A stretch of 44,061 bases of DNA from NCBI GenBank assembly GCA_910587655.1, contig CAJUND010000027.1:1-44061 (forward strand), in the 5' to 3' direction. The stretch's first letter is position 1. Each line of letters starts with the position of its first letter. Shown here piece after piece: positions 9,051-17,134 of the stretch. The stretch is from an uncultured Agathobacter sp. GTDB taxonomy: Bacteria; Bacillota; Clostridia; Lachnospirales; Lachnospiraceae. The notes under the pieces are model-generated. The model did not search any database, was not told the DNA's origin, and worked only from the letters and a program-made list of their open reading frames with translations. Made by a program: the position numbers and the translations under genes.

Positions 9051-9851
9051 ATGTTTTACGAAGCAAAGAATCACACTTTAAAAATCAACACAACAGAAAT
9101 GGACTACATCACCTTTGGCAGAGGAACTGAAATCCTCATACTGATTCCCGGCCTGAACCTGAGCGATGCCAGAGGCTCTGCCCTTGCGCTGGCACATATG
9201 TACCGGATATTTGCAAAAGATTATAAAGTCTACTGCTTTGACCGGAAAAGGGAAATTCCGGAGGGATATACCGTGGAAGATCTTGCTTCCGATATTGCGT
9301 ATGCAATGGAAAGTCTGAACCTGAAGGCTGCCAGTGTATTTGGAGTTTCCCAGGGCGGAATGATAGCACAGTACCTGGCGCTCAATCATCCTCAGCTGGT
9401 GAAAAAACTTGTGCTTGCAGTAACATTATCACGCACAAATGATACCGTAACAGAAGTAGTGAACGGCTGGGTTTCCATGGCAGAACAGGGACGCTTTGAA
9501 GATATCGTAAAGGATATGGTACAGAAACTGTATTCCGATGCATACATAAAAAAATACCGTTTTATACTGCCTGTACTTGCGAAATTTCCAAAACCCAAAA
9601 ATCCGCAGCGTTTTATAATACTTGCAAAGTCATGTTTAACCTGCAGCACATTTGATAATCTGGATAAGATTCAGTGTCCGGTTCTTGTGCTTGGCGGAAG
9701 TAAGGATATCATTGTGACAGCGGATGCGTCCCTGGAAATCGCGCAAAAGCTGAACTGTGAAATTTATATGTATGAAAACCTCGGACATTCCGCATATGAG
9801 GAGGCAAAAGATTTTAACAGGAGGATATACGATTTTCTGTCAGAACATTAA
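9051..9851 (+). CDS. alpha/beta-hydrolase fold protein
   Basis: This 266-aa protein (start ATG 9051) has the nucleophile elbow GVSQGG, the charge-relay Asp in the GGSKDIIV block and the His in LGHSAYEE. These are the three catalytic positions of the alpha/beta-hydrolase fold, in the expected order. The substrate cannot be predicted; esterase, C-C hydrolase and acyltransferase-like relatives share this layout. An upstream in-frame start at 8973 would overlap the DUF1848 gene by 32 bp and adds a lysine-rich, non-conserved stretch, so I prefer 9051, which is preceded by AAAGGCG. A terminator hairpin follows at 9916. Confidence 0.85.
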   Translation: MFYEAKNHTLKINTTEMDYITFGRGTEILILIPGLNLSDARGSALALAHMYRIFAKDYKVYCFDRKREIPEGYTVEDLASDIAYAMESLNLKAASVFGVSQGGMIAQYLALNHPQLVKKLVLAVTLSRTNDTVTEVVNGWVSMAEQGRFEDIVKDMVQKLYSDAYIKKYRFILPVLAKFPKPKNPQRFIILAKSCLTCSTFDNLDKIQCPVLVLGGSKDIIVTADASLEIAQKLNCEIYMYENLGHSAYEEAKDFNRRIYDFLSEH

Positions 9852-9915
9852 ATAAGCCTTTACACTTTTCATGGAATTTGATATTATAAAAGAATAAAAT
9901 ATAAAAACAGAGCAG

Positions 9916-9950
9916 TGCACTGGACACATTAGTCTGTCCGGTGCATTTTT
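9916..9950 (+). terminator. intrinsic terminator after the hydrolase gene
   Basis: TGCACTGGACA and TGTCCGGTGCA form an 11-bp stem (one G-U pair) with an 8-nt loop, followed by five T. It overlaps a GTG at 9941 that is in frame with the next gene, which argues that translation of that gene starts at ATG 9965 instead. Confidence 0.8.
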
Positions 9951-9964
9951 ATCGGAAAATAACC

Positions 9965-10837
9965 ATGCATTATGTAAAAGTAAAAGGAATTTTATCAGCA
10001 AAAAACGGAATGAACTTATACCGCGGCTGTTCCCACGGCTGTATATACTGTGACAGCAGAAGCCGCTGTTACCATATCGAACACGACTTTGAAGATATTG
10101 AAGTAAAAGAAAACGCCCTGGAACTTCTGGAGGCTTCCCTGAAATCAAAACGGAAAAAATGTATGATAGGGACGGGTGCCATGACTGACCCTTATATTCC
10201 CCTTGAACTGGAATTATGTCATGTCAGGGAGGCATTACAGCTGATCAGCCGTTACGGGTTCGGGGTTACACTGCAGACAAAATCAGACCGGATTTTAAGG
10301 GATCTGGATTTATTAAAAGAAATAAATCAAAAAACAAAATGTGTTATCCAGATAACAATGACCACATACGATGATGAGCTGTGCCGCAAAATTGAGCCGA
10401 ATGTATGTCCGACGGGCAGACGTTTTGAGGTGCTGAAAATGATGCGGGATGCCGGCATACCGACCGTTGTCTGGCTTTCACCCGTACTCCCGTTTATTAA
10501 TGATACAAAAGAAAATATTTCCGGTATTCTGGATATGTGCGCTGAAGCAGAAGTTTACGGTGTCATCTGCTTTTCCATGGGTGTGACAATGCGCGAAGGA
10601 AACCGCGAATATTTTTACAGGCAGCTGGACAGGAATTTTCCCGGAATGAAAGAAAAATATATAAAAGCTTATGGTATGCAGTATGTTCTGGACAGCCCTG
10701 ACAATGCGGCGTTAATGAAATTTTTTCATGAAAAATGCGGACAGTATAAAATCGTACATAATAACAACAAAATTTTTGAATATCTCTCACAGTTTGAGAA
10801 TGGAAACAGACAGATGAGTATCTGGGATTATTCCTGA
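9965..10837 (+). CDS. SPL-family radical SAM protein
   Basis: This 290-aa protein has the radical SAM cluster motif CSHGCIYC (C-x3-C-x2-C) preceded by the YRGCSHGC context of the spore photoproduct lyase/Rv2578c-like family. It continues with MTDPYIPLE, LQTKSDRILRD and an ITMTTYDD stretch, all at family positions. Full length. The catalytic substrate is unknown; relatives include DNA-repair lyases and uncharacterised enzymes that usually stand alone. Start ATG 9965 was chosen because the alternative GTG 9941 lies inside a terminator stem. The 3' end overlaps the convergent AraC gene by 10 bp. Confidence 0.85.
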   Translation: MHYVKVKGILSAKNGMNLYRGCSHGCIYCDSRSRCYHIEHDFEDIEVKENALELLEASLKSKRKKCMIGTGAMTDPYIPLELELCHVREALQLISRYGFGVTLQTKSDRILRDLDLLKEINQKTKCVIQITMTTYDDELCRKIEPNVCPTGRRFEVLKMMRDAGIPTVVWLSPVLPFINDTKENISGILDMCAEAEVYGVICFSMGVTMREGNREYFYRQLDRNFPGMKEKYIKAYGMQYVLDSPDNAALMKFFHEKCGQYKIVHNNNKIFEYLSQFENGNRQMSIWDYS

Positions 10838-11922
10838 ACATCCGCCGTATCCCCTTTCGTTTTCCCCTGCCGGTATTCCTTTGGGGTAACCCCGTATTTT
10901 TCCTTAAACAGGGCATAAAAATGCGTGCGGTTTGTAAATTTCATCCGTGCGGCAATGGCACTGATGGATTCATCCGTTTCCGTCAGATACTGCGCCACCT
11001 TTTTCAGACAGAATGTCATGCCATAGTCATAAAGGCACATACCGGTAAACTTATTGACAATGCGGTTTAAATAATCCCCGCTGTAATTTAAAAACTGTTC
11101 CAGTTCCGTGCGCGTCATCCTGCCGTCGCTTTCCTCAAACAGACGCGTGATGCGTGAAAAGAGGAGAAAATCACTGTTCGTATCGAGGCGGATACTGGTG
11201 CAGTGGTAAAAATTTGGCAGGGACAGATATGACAAAAAAGAACACAGCAGTCCGCGGATTTTGTATGATGTACCAAATTCCGGGCACAACAGCGTCTGTA
11301 CCATGGATTCCGCAATGTCATGCAGGTGCATAAAATTCCGGTGGTTCTGGTATGCCGGGATAAAATCAAGGTAGGCACGCTTGCCGGGGGTTTTCAGGTC
11401 AGCGGTAATAAAACGAAAAATCTCACTTTTGCAGAACCTTTTTTCATCTGGAAAAACAGAATTTTTTGCAGTATCAAAAAGCTCTGACACAAAGTCCGGG
11501 GACAGTCCGATATATAACACCCTGCTCCTGGAATTATAATATTCCATATGGCGCAGGTTCCGGTTAATCAGACAGCAGCTGCCTGCTCCGTAAAAGTATT
11601 CCTTCCCCTCAATTTTCTGTAAAATTTTACCCTCAAGTACGATAACAAATTCAAAAAAATCATGGAGATGCGGTGCGTTTTTTGAATAGGAATCATTTTT
11701 CTGTTCCAGGGTTTCCTGGTACATGACTGCTTTTGTGGAAGACAGTGTAATAATATTGACATAATCCCCGTTTCCGGAACCGTCGCAGTATTCCAGTGTA
11801 AGCTGGAAAGGGACATTTATGTGGTAAAAACGGCTGAAATCACTTTCCCCGTTCTGGACGCTGATGGAAGAATCTCTGCTGTCCAGGGCTTTTTGCATAT
11901 CCAGTCTGGTATCTTTTTCCAT
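10828..11922 (-). CDS. AraC-family transcriptional regulator
   Basis: This 364-aa regulator has an N-terminal cupin-type sensor domain (HDFFEFVIVLEG and a following AGSCCLINRNLRHME block) and a C-terminal AraC double helix-turn-helix ending with ESISAIAARMKF, FYALFKEKYGVTPKEYR. The start is taken at ATG 11922, preceded by a strong GGGGGAA site; a TTG in frame at 11970 has no good site. It is divergent from the GH53 galactanase gene, with possible operators in the 227-bp gap, so it probably controls galactan use in response to a sugar ligand. It converges on the SPL gene with a 10-bp overlap. Confidence 0.88.
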   Translation of the reverse strand: MEKDTRLDMQKALDSRDSSISVQNGESDFSRFYHINVPFQLTLEYCDGSGNGDYVNIITLSSTKAVMYQETLEQKNDSYSKNAPHLHDFFEFVIVLEGKILQKIEGKEYFYGAGSCCLINRNLRHMEYYNSRSRVLYIGLSPDFVSELFDTAKNSVFPDEKRFCKSEIFRFITADLKTPGKRAYLDFIPAYQNHRNFMHLHDIAESMVQTLLCPEFGTSYKIRGLLCSFLSYLSLPNFYHCTSIRLDTNSDFLLFSRITRLFEESDGRMTRTELEQFLNYSGDYLNRIVNKFTGMCLYDYGMTFCLKKVAQYLTETDESISAIAARMKFTNRTHFYALFKEKYGVTPKEYRQGKTKGDTADVQE

Positions 11923-12010
11923 AGTTCCCCCGTCTGGCAGCCTCTGAAAGGCTGGTCTGTTTTCTGTCAAAGGAATCCCGAATATGATACAAACGGGCCC
12001 AATGAAATCG

Positions 12011-12061
12011 TTTTGCGATATTGCAAAATGAATTGTCTGTATTATGATAAATTATAGACAA
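12011..12061 (+). promoter_or_regulatory. GH53 promoter with two overlapping inverted repeats (candidate operators)
   Basis: TTGCAA (12021) and TATGAT (12043) with 16-bp spacing form a plausible promoter for the GH53 gene. The -35 box sits inside the inverted repeat TTTTGC-N6-GCAAAA (12011-12028). The -10 box sits inside TTGTCT-N17-AGACAA (12033-12061). Two dyads covering both boxes suggest repressor or activator sites, perhaps for the divergent AraC regulator. The rest of the 11923-12149 gap holds a short G-rich/C-rich hairpin and the GGGAGG ribosome binding site. Confidence 0.5.
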
Positions 12062-12149
12062 AACCGGCGGAAAAGTAAAGAAGTTCACCAGGGGGAAGGG
12101 GTATGCCCCCCCTGAGTGGACTGATGTTCAAAAAGGGAGGATTTACACG

Positions 12150-14171
12150 ATGAAAAAATTACACATGAAGTTGCTGGCATTATGTTTAAGCGCCAGCCTC
12201 TGTTCCACAGTTTTTGCAGGCTGCGGTACGCAAAACAGGGAAACAGCAGATACGGAAACACAGACTGAGTCACAAATGGAAATAACCACATTTCCAATGC
12301 CGGAAGGTCCGGATGAATCAGAAATTGTTGTGGAACCGGTGGAAAATATTTCCGATGATTTTATCCGCGGCATGGACGCGTCTTCCGTACTTGTGGAGGA
12401 AAAGAGCGGCGTTACCTATTATGGTTATGACGGCAAAGAGCAGGATGTTTTTATGACACTGGCGCAGTCCGGGGTAAATTACATACGCCTGCGTGTCTGG
12501 AACGACCCGTATGACAAAGACGGAAACGGATACGGCGGAGGAAATAATGATGTTGCCACCGCCATTGAGCTTGGAAAACGTGCGACGAAATACGGAATGA
12601 AAGTAAGCATTGATTTCCATTATTCTGACTTCTGGGCGGACCCGAAAAGGCAGCATGCGCCAAAAGCATGGGAGGGCATGAGCGCTGATGAAAAATGCGA
12701 TGCGCTTTATGATTTTACAAAAGAAAGCCTTACAAAAATCCTTGATGCAGGCGTCAATGTGGGGATGGTACAGATTGGAAATGAAATAAACAACGGCATG
12801 TCCGGAGAAACCGAAACGGATGCGGTGATGAATCTTTTAAAATCTGGAAGCCGCGCCGTCCGGGAAATATCTGATTCATACAAACAGGATATCCAGGTGG
12901 TGGTGCATTATACAAATATTGAAGATAACGACGGCATTGACTGGATTGCCCAGACACTTTCCGATTCCGGCGTGGATTATGATATTTTTGGACTGTCCTA
13001 TTATCCGTTCTGGGACGGTACCAATGAAAATATGCAGACAGTTGCAAAAAATCTGCAGGACAAATACGGCAAAAAAGTAATCATTGCAGAAACTTCTTAC
13101 TGCTATACCGCTGAGGACGGGGACGGAAATGCAAACAGTCTTGTCGGCACGGATGATTTAGTGGACGGATATGCGGCAACCGTACAGAGCCAGGCGTCCA
13201 TGATCCGCGATATCTGCGCGGCGGCAAACGACGTTGGCGTGGCAGGCGTATTTTACTGGGAAGGCGTATGGATTCCGGTCGGGGAAGCGACAGCTGATAA
13301 TTCTCCGATATGGGAAAAATACGGAAGCGGCTGGGCAAGCAGCTATGCAGCTGATTATGACCCGGATGACGCAGGATTGTATTATGGAGGCTGCTCATGG
13401 GACAATCAGGCAATGTTTGATTTCAAGGGACATCCGCTTGCATCCTTAAATGTATTTAAATACTTAAAATACGGTTCAACCGCCCCGCTTGCCGTGGACG
13501 CGATTCCAAAAATTTCAGTAACCTGCGATGTGGGAAAAGAGTTAAAGCTGCCGGAAAAAGTTGATGTTATTTATAACGACCGTTCCGCAAACAAACAGGT
13601 TGCTGTCACATGGGATAAAGACGAGGCAGCTGCAATTGATACGAGTAAAGGCGGAAGCCATGAAGTATCCGGAACTCTTGAAGACGGCACGGCAGTGACC
13701 TGTTATGTGGAAGTTGAAATGGTAAACCATGTAAAAAATCCTGGTTTTGAGGATGTCGATACTTCCATGTGGAAAGTTTCCTATGAAGGTGACAGTAATC
13801 CGACGGACTTTCTGGAAAAGGCGGACGATGCCTACTCCGGTGATTTTTCCTTCCATTTCTGGTCGGAGTCTGATATGGAGTTTTCCATTGAGCAGGAATT
13901 TACCGATTTAGAGCCGGGAACCTACCAGCTGTTTGCATACTCACAGGGCGGCGATTTGTCGGAGGACTCCGTGCTGGAATTATATGCAGTGGCGAACGGG
14001 GAAGAGTTAAAGGATTCCTTTATGCTGACAACTTATACGGACTGGAAAAATCCGAAGATTCCGGAAATTAAAGTAACAGACGGGACCCTTAAAATCGGCG
14101 TGCGCATGAAGTGCAATGCGAACAGCTGGGGAACCGTGGACGATTTCACCTTAAACAGAATATCAGATTAA
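12150..14171 (+). CDS. secreted GH53 endo-beta-1,4-galactanase with Ig-like and CBM61-like modules
   Basis: This 673-aa surface lipoprotein degrades beta-1,4-galactan side chains of pectin. A lipoprotein signal with lipobox VFAGC places the lipidated Cys at residue 25. The GH53 catalytic domain (about 70-430) starts FIRGMDAS and shows the acid/base Glu in GNEINNG (residue 212) and the nucleophile Glu in IIAETS (314). A bacterial Ig-like (Big_4) module follows (about 455-522). The last ~145 residues, beginning NPGFED, resemble the galactan-binding CBM61 found in other GH53 enzymes. It stands alone, divergent from an AraC regulator and closed by a strong terminator. No galactoside transporter is adjacent. 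Confidence 0.92.
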   Translation: MKKLHMKLLALCLSASLCSTVFAGCGTQNRETADTETQTESQMEITTFPMPEGPDESEIVVEPVENISDDFIRGMDASSVLVEEKSGVTYYGYDGKEQDVFMTLAQSGVNYIRLRVWNDPYDKDGNGYGGGNNDVATAIELGKRATKYGMKVSIDFHYSDFWADPKRQHAPKAWEGMSADEKCDALYDFTKESLTKILDAGVNVGMVQIGNEINNGMSGETETDAVMNLLKSGSRAVREISDSYKQDIQVVVHYTNIEDNDGIDWIAQTLSDSGVDYDIFGLSYYPFWDGTNENMQTVAKNLQDKYGKKVIIAETSYCYTAEDGDGNANSLVGTDDLVDGYAATVQSQASMIRDICAAANDVGVAGVFYWEGVWIPVGEATADNSPIWEKYGSGWASSYAADYDPDDAGLYYGGCSWDNQAMFDFKGHPLASLNVFKYLKYGSTAPLAVDAIPKISVTCDVGKELKLPEKVDVIYNDRSANKQVAVTWDKDEAAAIDTSKGGSHEVSGTLEDGTAVTCYVEVEMVNHVKNPGFEDVDTSMWKVSYEGDSNPTDFLEKADDAYSGDFSFHFWSESDMEFSIEQEFTDLEPGTYQLFAYSQGGDLSEDSVLELYAVANGEELKDSFMLTTYTDWKNPKIPEIKVTDGTLKIGVRMKCNANSWGTVDDFTLNRISD

Positions 14172-14185
14172 CTCCTTATTCCAGG

Positions 14186-14218
14186 GCGTACGGACACTGT
14201 CTGTACGCTCTTTTTCTC
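14186..14218 (+). terminator. intrinsic terminator after GH53
   Basis: GCGTACGGAC and GTCTGTACGC pair (one G-U) around a 3-nt loop, followed by TCTTTTTCTC. It is 15 bp after the GH53 stop codon. Confidence 0.88.
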
Positions 14219-14316
14219 GTGCAATATAAGGAGATAAAGGCTTTACACCTTTTATATAATCTGCTATGATTAAGGAGAACAATTAATCAAGCTTAAAGAA
14301 GGCAAGGTGATGATAT

Positions 14317-14415
14317 ATGACAGAAAAAGAAATGAAAGGGCGTTATATTGAATTGAAAGTCATCTTAACTATTTCCGGCGTCAATATTACCGAACTGGAC
14401 ATCATAAAAGAGTAA
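14317..14415 (+). CDS. 32-aa small ORF
   Basis: ATG at 14317 follows an AAGGTGATG site. The 32-codon product is a short amphipathic peptide with charged ends and a hydrophobic core (VILTISGVNI). It is unrecognised. It is followed 28 bp later by another well-initiated tiny ORF and then a 240-aa gene, so it may be a leader or a small-protein member of that operon. Support is limited to the ribosome binding site and position. Confidence 0.4.
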   Translation: MTEKEMKGRYIELKVILTISGVNITELDIIKE

Positions 14416-14443
14416 GCAATAAACCAAAAAGGAGACACATTTA

Positions 14444-14545
14444 ATGACATATTTGGGAACTGTTGCAGTTGCTGCACTTGCAGGCGCTGTGATTGGGGGC
14501 ATTGTTGCTGTTATTTACGGTGCAATAAAAAATAAGAAAAAATAA
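14444..14545 (+). CDS. 33-aa single-pass membrane small protein
   Basis: ATG 14444 has a strong AAAAAGGAG site 8-9 bases upstream. The product is almost entirely one hydrophobic helix rich in Ala, Val and Gly (about residues 4-27), ending in a lysine-rich tail (KNKKK), so it should insert with its C-terminus inside. It starts 28 bp after the previous small ORF and ends 20 bp before the ThyX-like gene. The Gly/Ala-rich helix recalls small membrane regulators and holin- or toxin-like peptides, but no family is recognised. Confidence 0.6.
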   Translation: MTYLGTVAVAALAGAVIGGIVAVIYGAIKNKKK

Positions 14546-14565
14546 AGTTAATTGGGGAACATTAA

Positions 14566-15288
14566 ATGAAAATTTATGTAAATGAAATTACCGGGATTGC
14601 GGATGCAATTGTCAGCATGTTTATGAGCAAACGTTCATGGACGAGGGAAAAGGAAACGGAAATCCGAAATACCTGTGAAGCAGTGCTGGACCGGCATGGA
14701 AGAATACTTGAAAACGCCGATAAAGACGCGCTGGAAAAATATAATACATGGCTTGAGAGCCTGGTAAAGTGGGGCTGGCGGCATACGACCATGCTTCGCT
14801 TTATAGATATCTCCGTTACGGTGGAGGGGCTGCACAGGGCTGGACAGGACGACTGGGATTCCCATGCCGCCCGTTTTAACAACCGGATTATCAGGAGCAG
14901 CACAAGACTTGCAAGTTTCGGGTATGAGGTTTCGGACTGGTACAGCGACAAAATTATCCCCACCGATACCGCGTTTGAATACCTGGGGATTGACACGCCG
15001 GATACCATGGAAAAAGACGGTGTAACCTACGTTAAAACAATTAACGGATATATCAGGGAGGATTTAAAGGACAGTGCGGATGTAAAACGGGGACTGTATA
15101 TGTTAAGCATTCCGAGCAACTTTATTTTTAAGATAAACCTGACGGAGTGGGGGCATGTGTTTAAGGAACGAAACAGTGAGGGAACGGCAAACCCGGAGGT
15201 GAAAATGTGCTGCGAGGCAATCGCCAGCCAGATTGAGGAAATCCAGCCGAAGTTTAACCGGGAACTGTTTTTAAAAATAAAAAACTGA
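14566..15288 (+). CDS. uncharacterised protein with degenerate ThyX-like pattern
   Basis: This 240-aa soluble protein shows the order of conserved blocks seen in flavin-dependent thymidylate synthase: HTTMLRFIDISVTVEG (about 73-88) followed by LHRAG and a FNN-x3-RSSTR stretch where ThyX has its RHR-x7-S motif. Near the C-terminus is TEWGHVFKERN followed by ANPEVK, matching the ThyX block in which an R/K-rich helix precedes A-x-x-E-I/V-R. The catalytic motif itself is not conserved: DSHAAR stands where RHRxxS is expected. If the homology is right, the protein is unlikely to make thymidylate. The match is by eye and could be chance. Two tiny ORFs precede it on the same strand. Confidence 0.5.
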   Translation: MKIYVNEITGIADAIVSMFMSKRSWTREKETEIRNTCEAVLDRHGRILENADKDALEKYNTWLESLVKWGWRHTTMLRFIDISVTVEGLHRAGQDDWDSHAARFNNRIIRSSTRLASFGYEVSDWYSDKIIPTDTAFEYLGIDTPDTMEKDGVTYVKTINGYIREDLKDSADVKRGLYMLSIPSNFIFKINLTEWGHVFKERNSEGTANPEVKMCCEAIASQIEEIQPKFNRELFLKIKN

Positions 15289-15298
15289 TGATATAAGA

Positions 15299-15330
15299 AA
15301 AGTCCGGACAACAAGAACTGCCCGGGCTTT
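15299..15330. terminator. candidate terminator between convergent genes
   Basis: AAGTCCGGACA and TGCCCGGGCTT can pair with several G-U pairs across a short loop in the 70-bp gap between the ThyX-like gene (plus) and the ABC gene (minus). The T tracts are poor, so strength is uncertain. Confidence 0.4.
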
Positions 15331-15358
15331 GTTCTGCCATAATAATTCTGTCTGCGTA

Positions 15359-17131
15359 TCAGACTGCAAACTGCGCCATATACAAATGATAATAAACCCC
15401 TTTTCGTTCCAGCAGCTCCGCCGCAGTCCCCTCCTCAATAATCCTGCCGTCATCCACCACAAAAATCCGGTCGGCTTTCTGGATGGTGGAAAGTCTGTGG
15501 GCAATCACAAACGAAGTCCGTCCTTTTAACAGCTTTTCAATACCGGACTGAACCAAAAGTTCCGTCTTGGTGTCAATGCTTGAAGTAGCTTCGTCCAGAA
15601 TCAGGATTTTCGGCATGGAGACCATCGTTCTGGCAAAGGCAAGAAGCTGTTTCTGTCCAATGGAAAGACCGCCGCCGCGTTCGGATAATTCCGTATCATA
15701 GCCGTTTTCCAGTTTCATAATAAATTCATGGGCGTTTACCGCTTTTGCAGCCGCGATAATTTCCTCGTCCGTGGCGTCCAGTTTTCCGTAGCGTATGTTA
15801 TCCTTTATCGTGCCGGAAAACAGAAAATTATCCTGCGTCATAATTCCCATCTGTCTGCGCAGGCTTTCAATGGAAACCCTTTTCACGTCATATCCGTCAA
15901 TGCTTACCGTGCCGTCCTGCACATCATAAAACCGGCTGATTAAATTAACAACGGTTGTTTTTCCGGCTCCGGTCGGTCCAACGAGTGCAATTGTTTCACC
16001 TGGCGTAATACGAAAACTGACGTCATTTAAAACCTTTGTATTTTCATCATAGGAAAAAGATACGTGGTCAAATGTCACCTCTCCCTTGATGACTGGAATT
16101 TCCGATACGTCCTCTGTATCCCTGATGCCGGATTCCGTATCCAGAATTTCAAAAATTCTTTCTGCTCCCGCAATATTTGTAATAATCTGGTTATAGAAAT
16201 TGCTCAGGTTATTAATCGGCTGCCAGAACATACTGATATACGTTCCGAAAGCAATAAAAGTACCAAGCGAAACCTGATCTGTTCCCAGAATCATGATTCC
16301 GGTAAAATAAAGGCTGATGGTGCCGAGTCCCCAGCAGAAATCAATCACCGAACCAAAGGCATCGCTTAAGCGTACGGCGTCCAGAAAGGAGCCGCGGTGT
16401 TCTTTCAGCAGTTCATCAAACGTACTTTCTGTTTCCTCCTCAGCGGTAAAGCTCTGGATAATCCGCATTCCCGACATATCCTCATGGATAAAGGCGTTCA
16501 GGTTGGAAGCCTTTTTACGGAATGTCTGCCACATCGGATGCGCCTTAATCTCAATAAAAAAGATACCGCATGCCATAAACGGAATGGAAAAAAGCGAAGC
16601 TGCAGCTAATGCCGGATTTTTTATGAACATAATGGCAGTGACGGCAATGACTGTCAGAAAATCCGGAATCAGCGTTGTTACACAGTTGCTTAACACATCC
16701 TTTAACGAGTTGATGTCTCCGATAATCCGTGACAGGATTTTTCCGGTGGGACGGCTGTCAAAAAAGTGGAAATCCAGCGTCTGGATGTGGGTATACAGCT
16801 CCTGCCGGATGGTCACCAATATATTATTACAGACCTTTGCCATCACGTACATCCGCACCTTGACTGCAAGAATAACCAGAAGGTTGAGCGCCAGTGCGAT
16901 ACCAAGTAACCGGAACAGTCCCGGATAGTCTGAGACTGCAATATAATTATCAATTGCGGATTCCATAATCAGTGGGTTGACCAGGCTGATCACCAGGACA
17001 AAAATCATGACAAGCAGCACCCCGGCAATTTCTTTTTTGTAGGCAAGCAGATAACGGAACAGCCGCAGCAGGGTTTCCCGTTTGTTTTTCTCCACATGCG
17101 TTTCGTCATCCTTAAATGAATTAATCGGCAT
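15359..17131 (-). CDS. ABC multidrug exporter half-transporter, catalytic (consensus) subunit
   Basis: This 590-aa fused membrane/ATPase half-transporter has six membrane helices in the N-terminal ~320 residues and an ABC domain with Walker A GPTGAGKTT, Walker B ILILDEATSS (with the catalytic Glu), and H-loop IAHRL. Its signature reads LSIGQKQ instead of LSGGQ. It starts 3 bp after the first half-transporter gene, so the two form one operon and probably one heterodimer of the LmrCD/BmrCD/TM287-288 type. The atypical signature would contribute to the degenerate ATP site, matching the degenerate Walker B in its partner. It probably exports drugs or other amphipathic compounds. Confidence 0.92.
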   Translation of the reverse strand: MPINSFKDDETHVEKNKRETLLRLFRYLLAYKKEIAGVLLVMIFVLVISLVNPLIMESAIDNYIAVSDYPGLFRLLGIALALNLLVILAVKVRMYVMAKVCNNILVTIRQELYTHIQTLDFHFFDSRPTGKILSRIIGDINSLKDVLSNCVTTLIPDFLTVIAVTAIMFIKNPALAAASLFSIPFMACGIFFIEIKAHPMWQTFRKKASNLNAFIHEDMSGMRIIQSFTAEEETESTFDELLKEHRGSFLDAVRLSDAFGSVIDFCWGLGTISLYFTGIMILGTDQVSLGTFIAFGTYISMFWQPINNLSNFYNQIITNIAGAERIFEILDTESGIRDTEDVSEIPVIKGEVTFDHVSFSYDENTKVLNDVSFRITPGETIALVGPTGAGKTTVVNLISRFYDVQDGTVSIDGYDVKRVSIESLRRQMGIMTQDNFLFSGTIKDNIRYGKLDATDEEIIAAAKAVNAHEFIMKLENGYDTELSERGGGLSIGQKQLLAFARTMVSMPKILILDEATSSIDTKTELLVQSGIEKLLKGRTSFVIAHRLSTIQKADRIFVVDDGRIIEEGTAAELLERKGVYYHLYMAQFAV

Positions 17132-17134
17132 AAT

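Noticed and set aside
9941..9964. GTG start at 9941 for the SPL-family gene
   Set aside because: It lies inside the stem of an intrinsic terminator; ATG 9965 begins the conserved part of the protein.
16317..16928. 203-codon open frame antisense to the ABC exporter subunit
   Set aside because: Complementary to the conserved membrane domain of a standard half-transporter, with no start signal.
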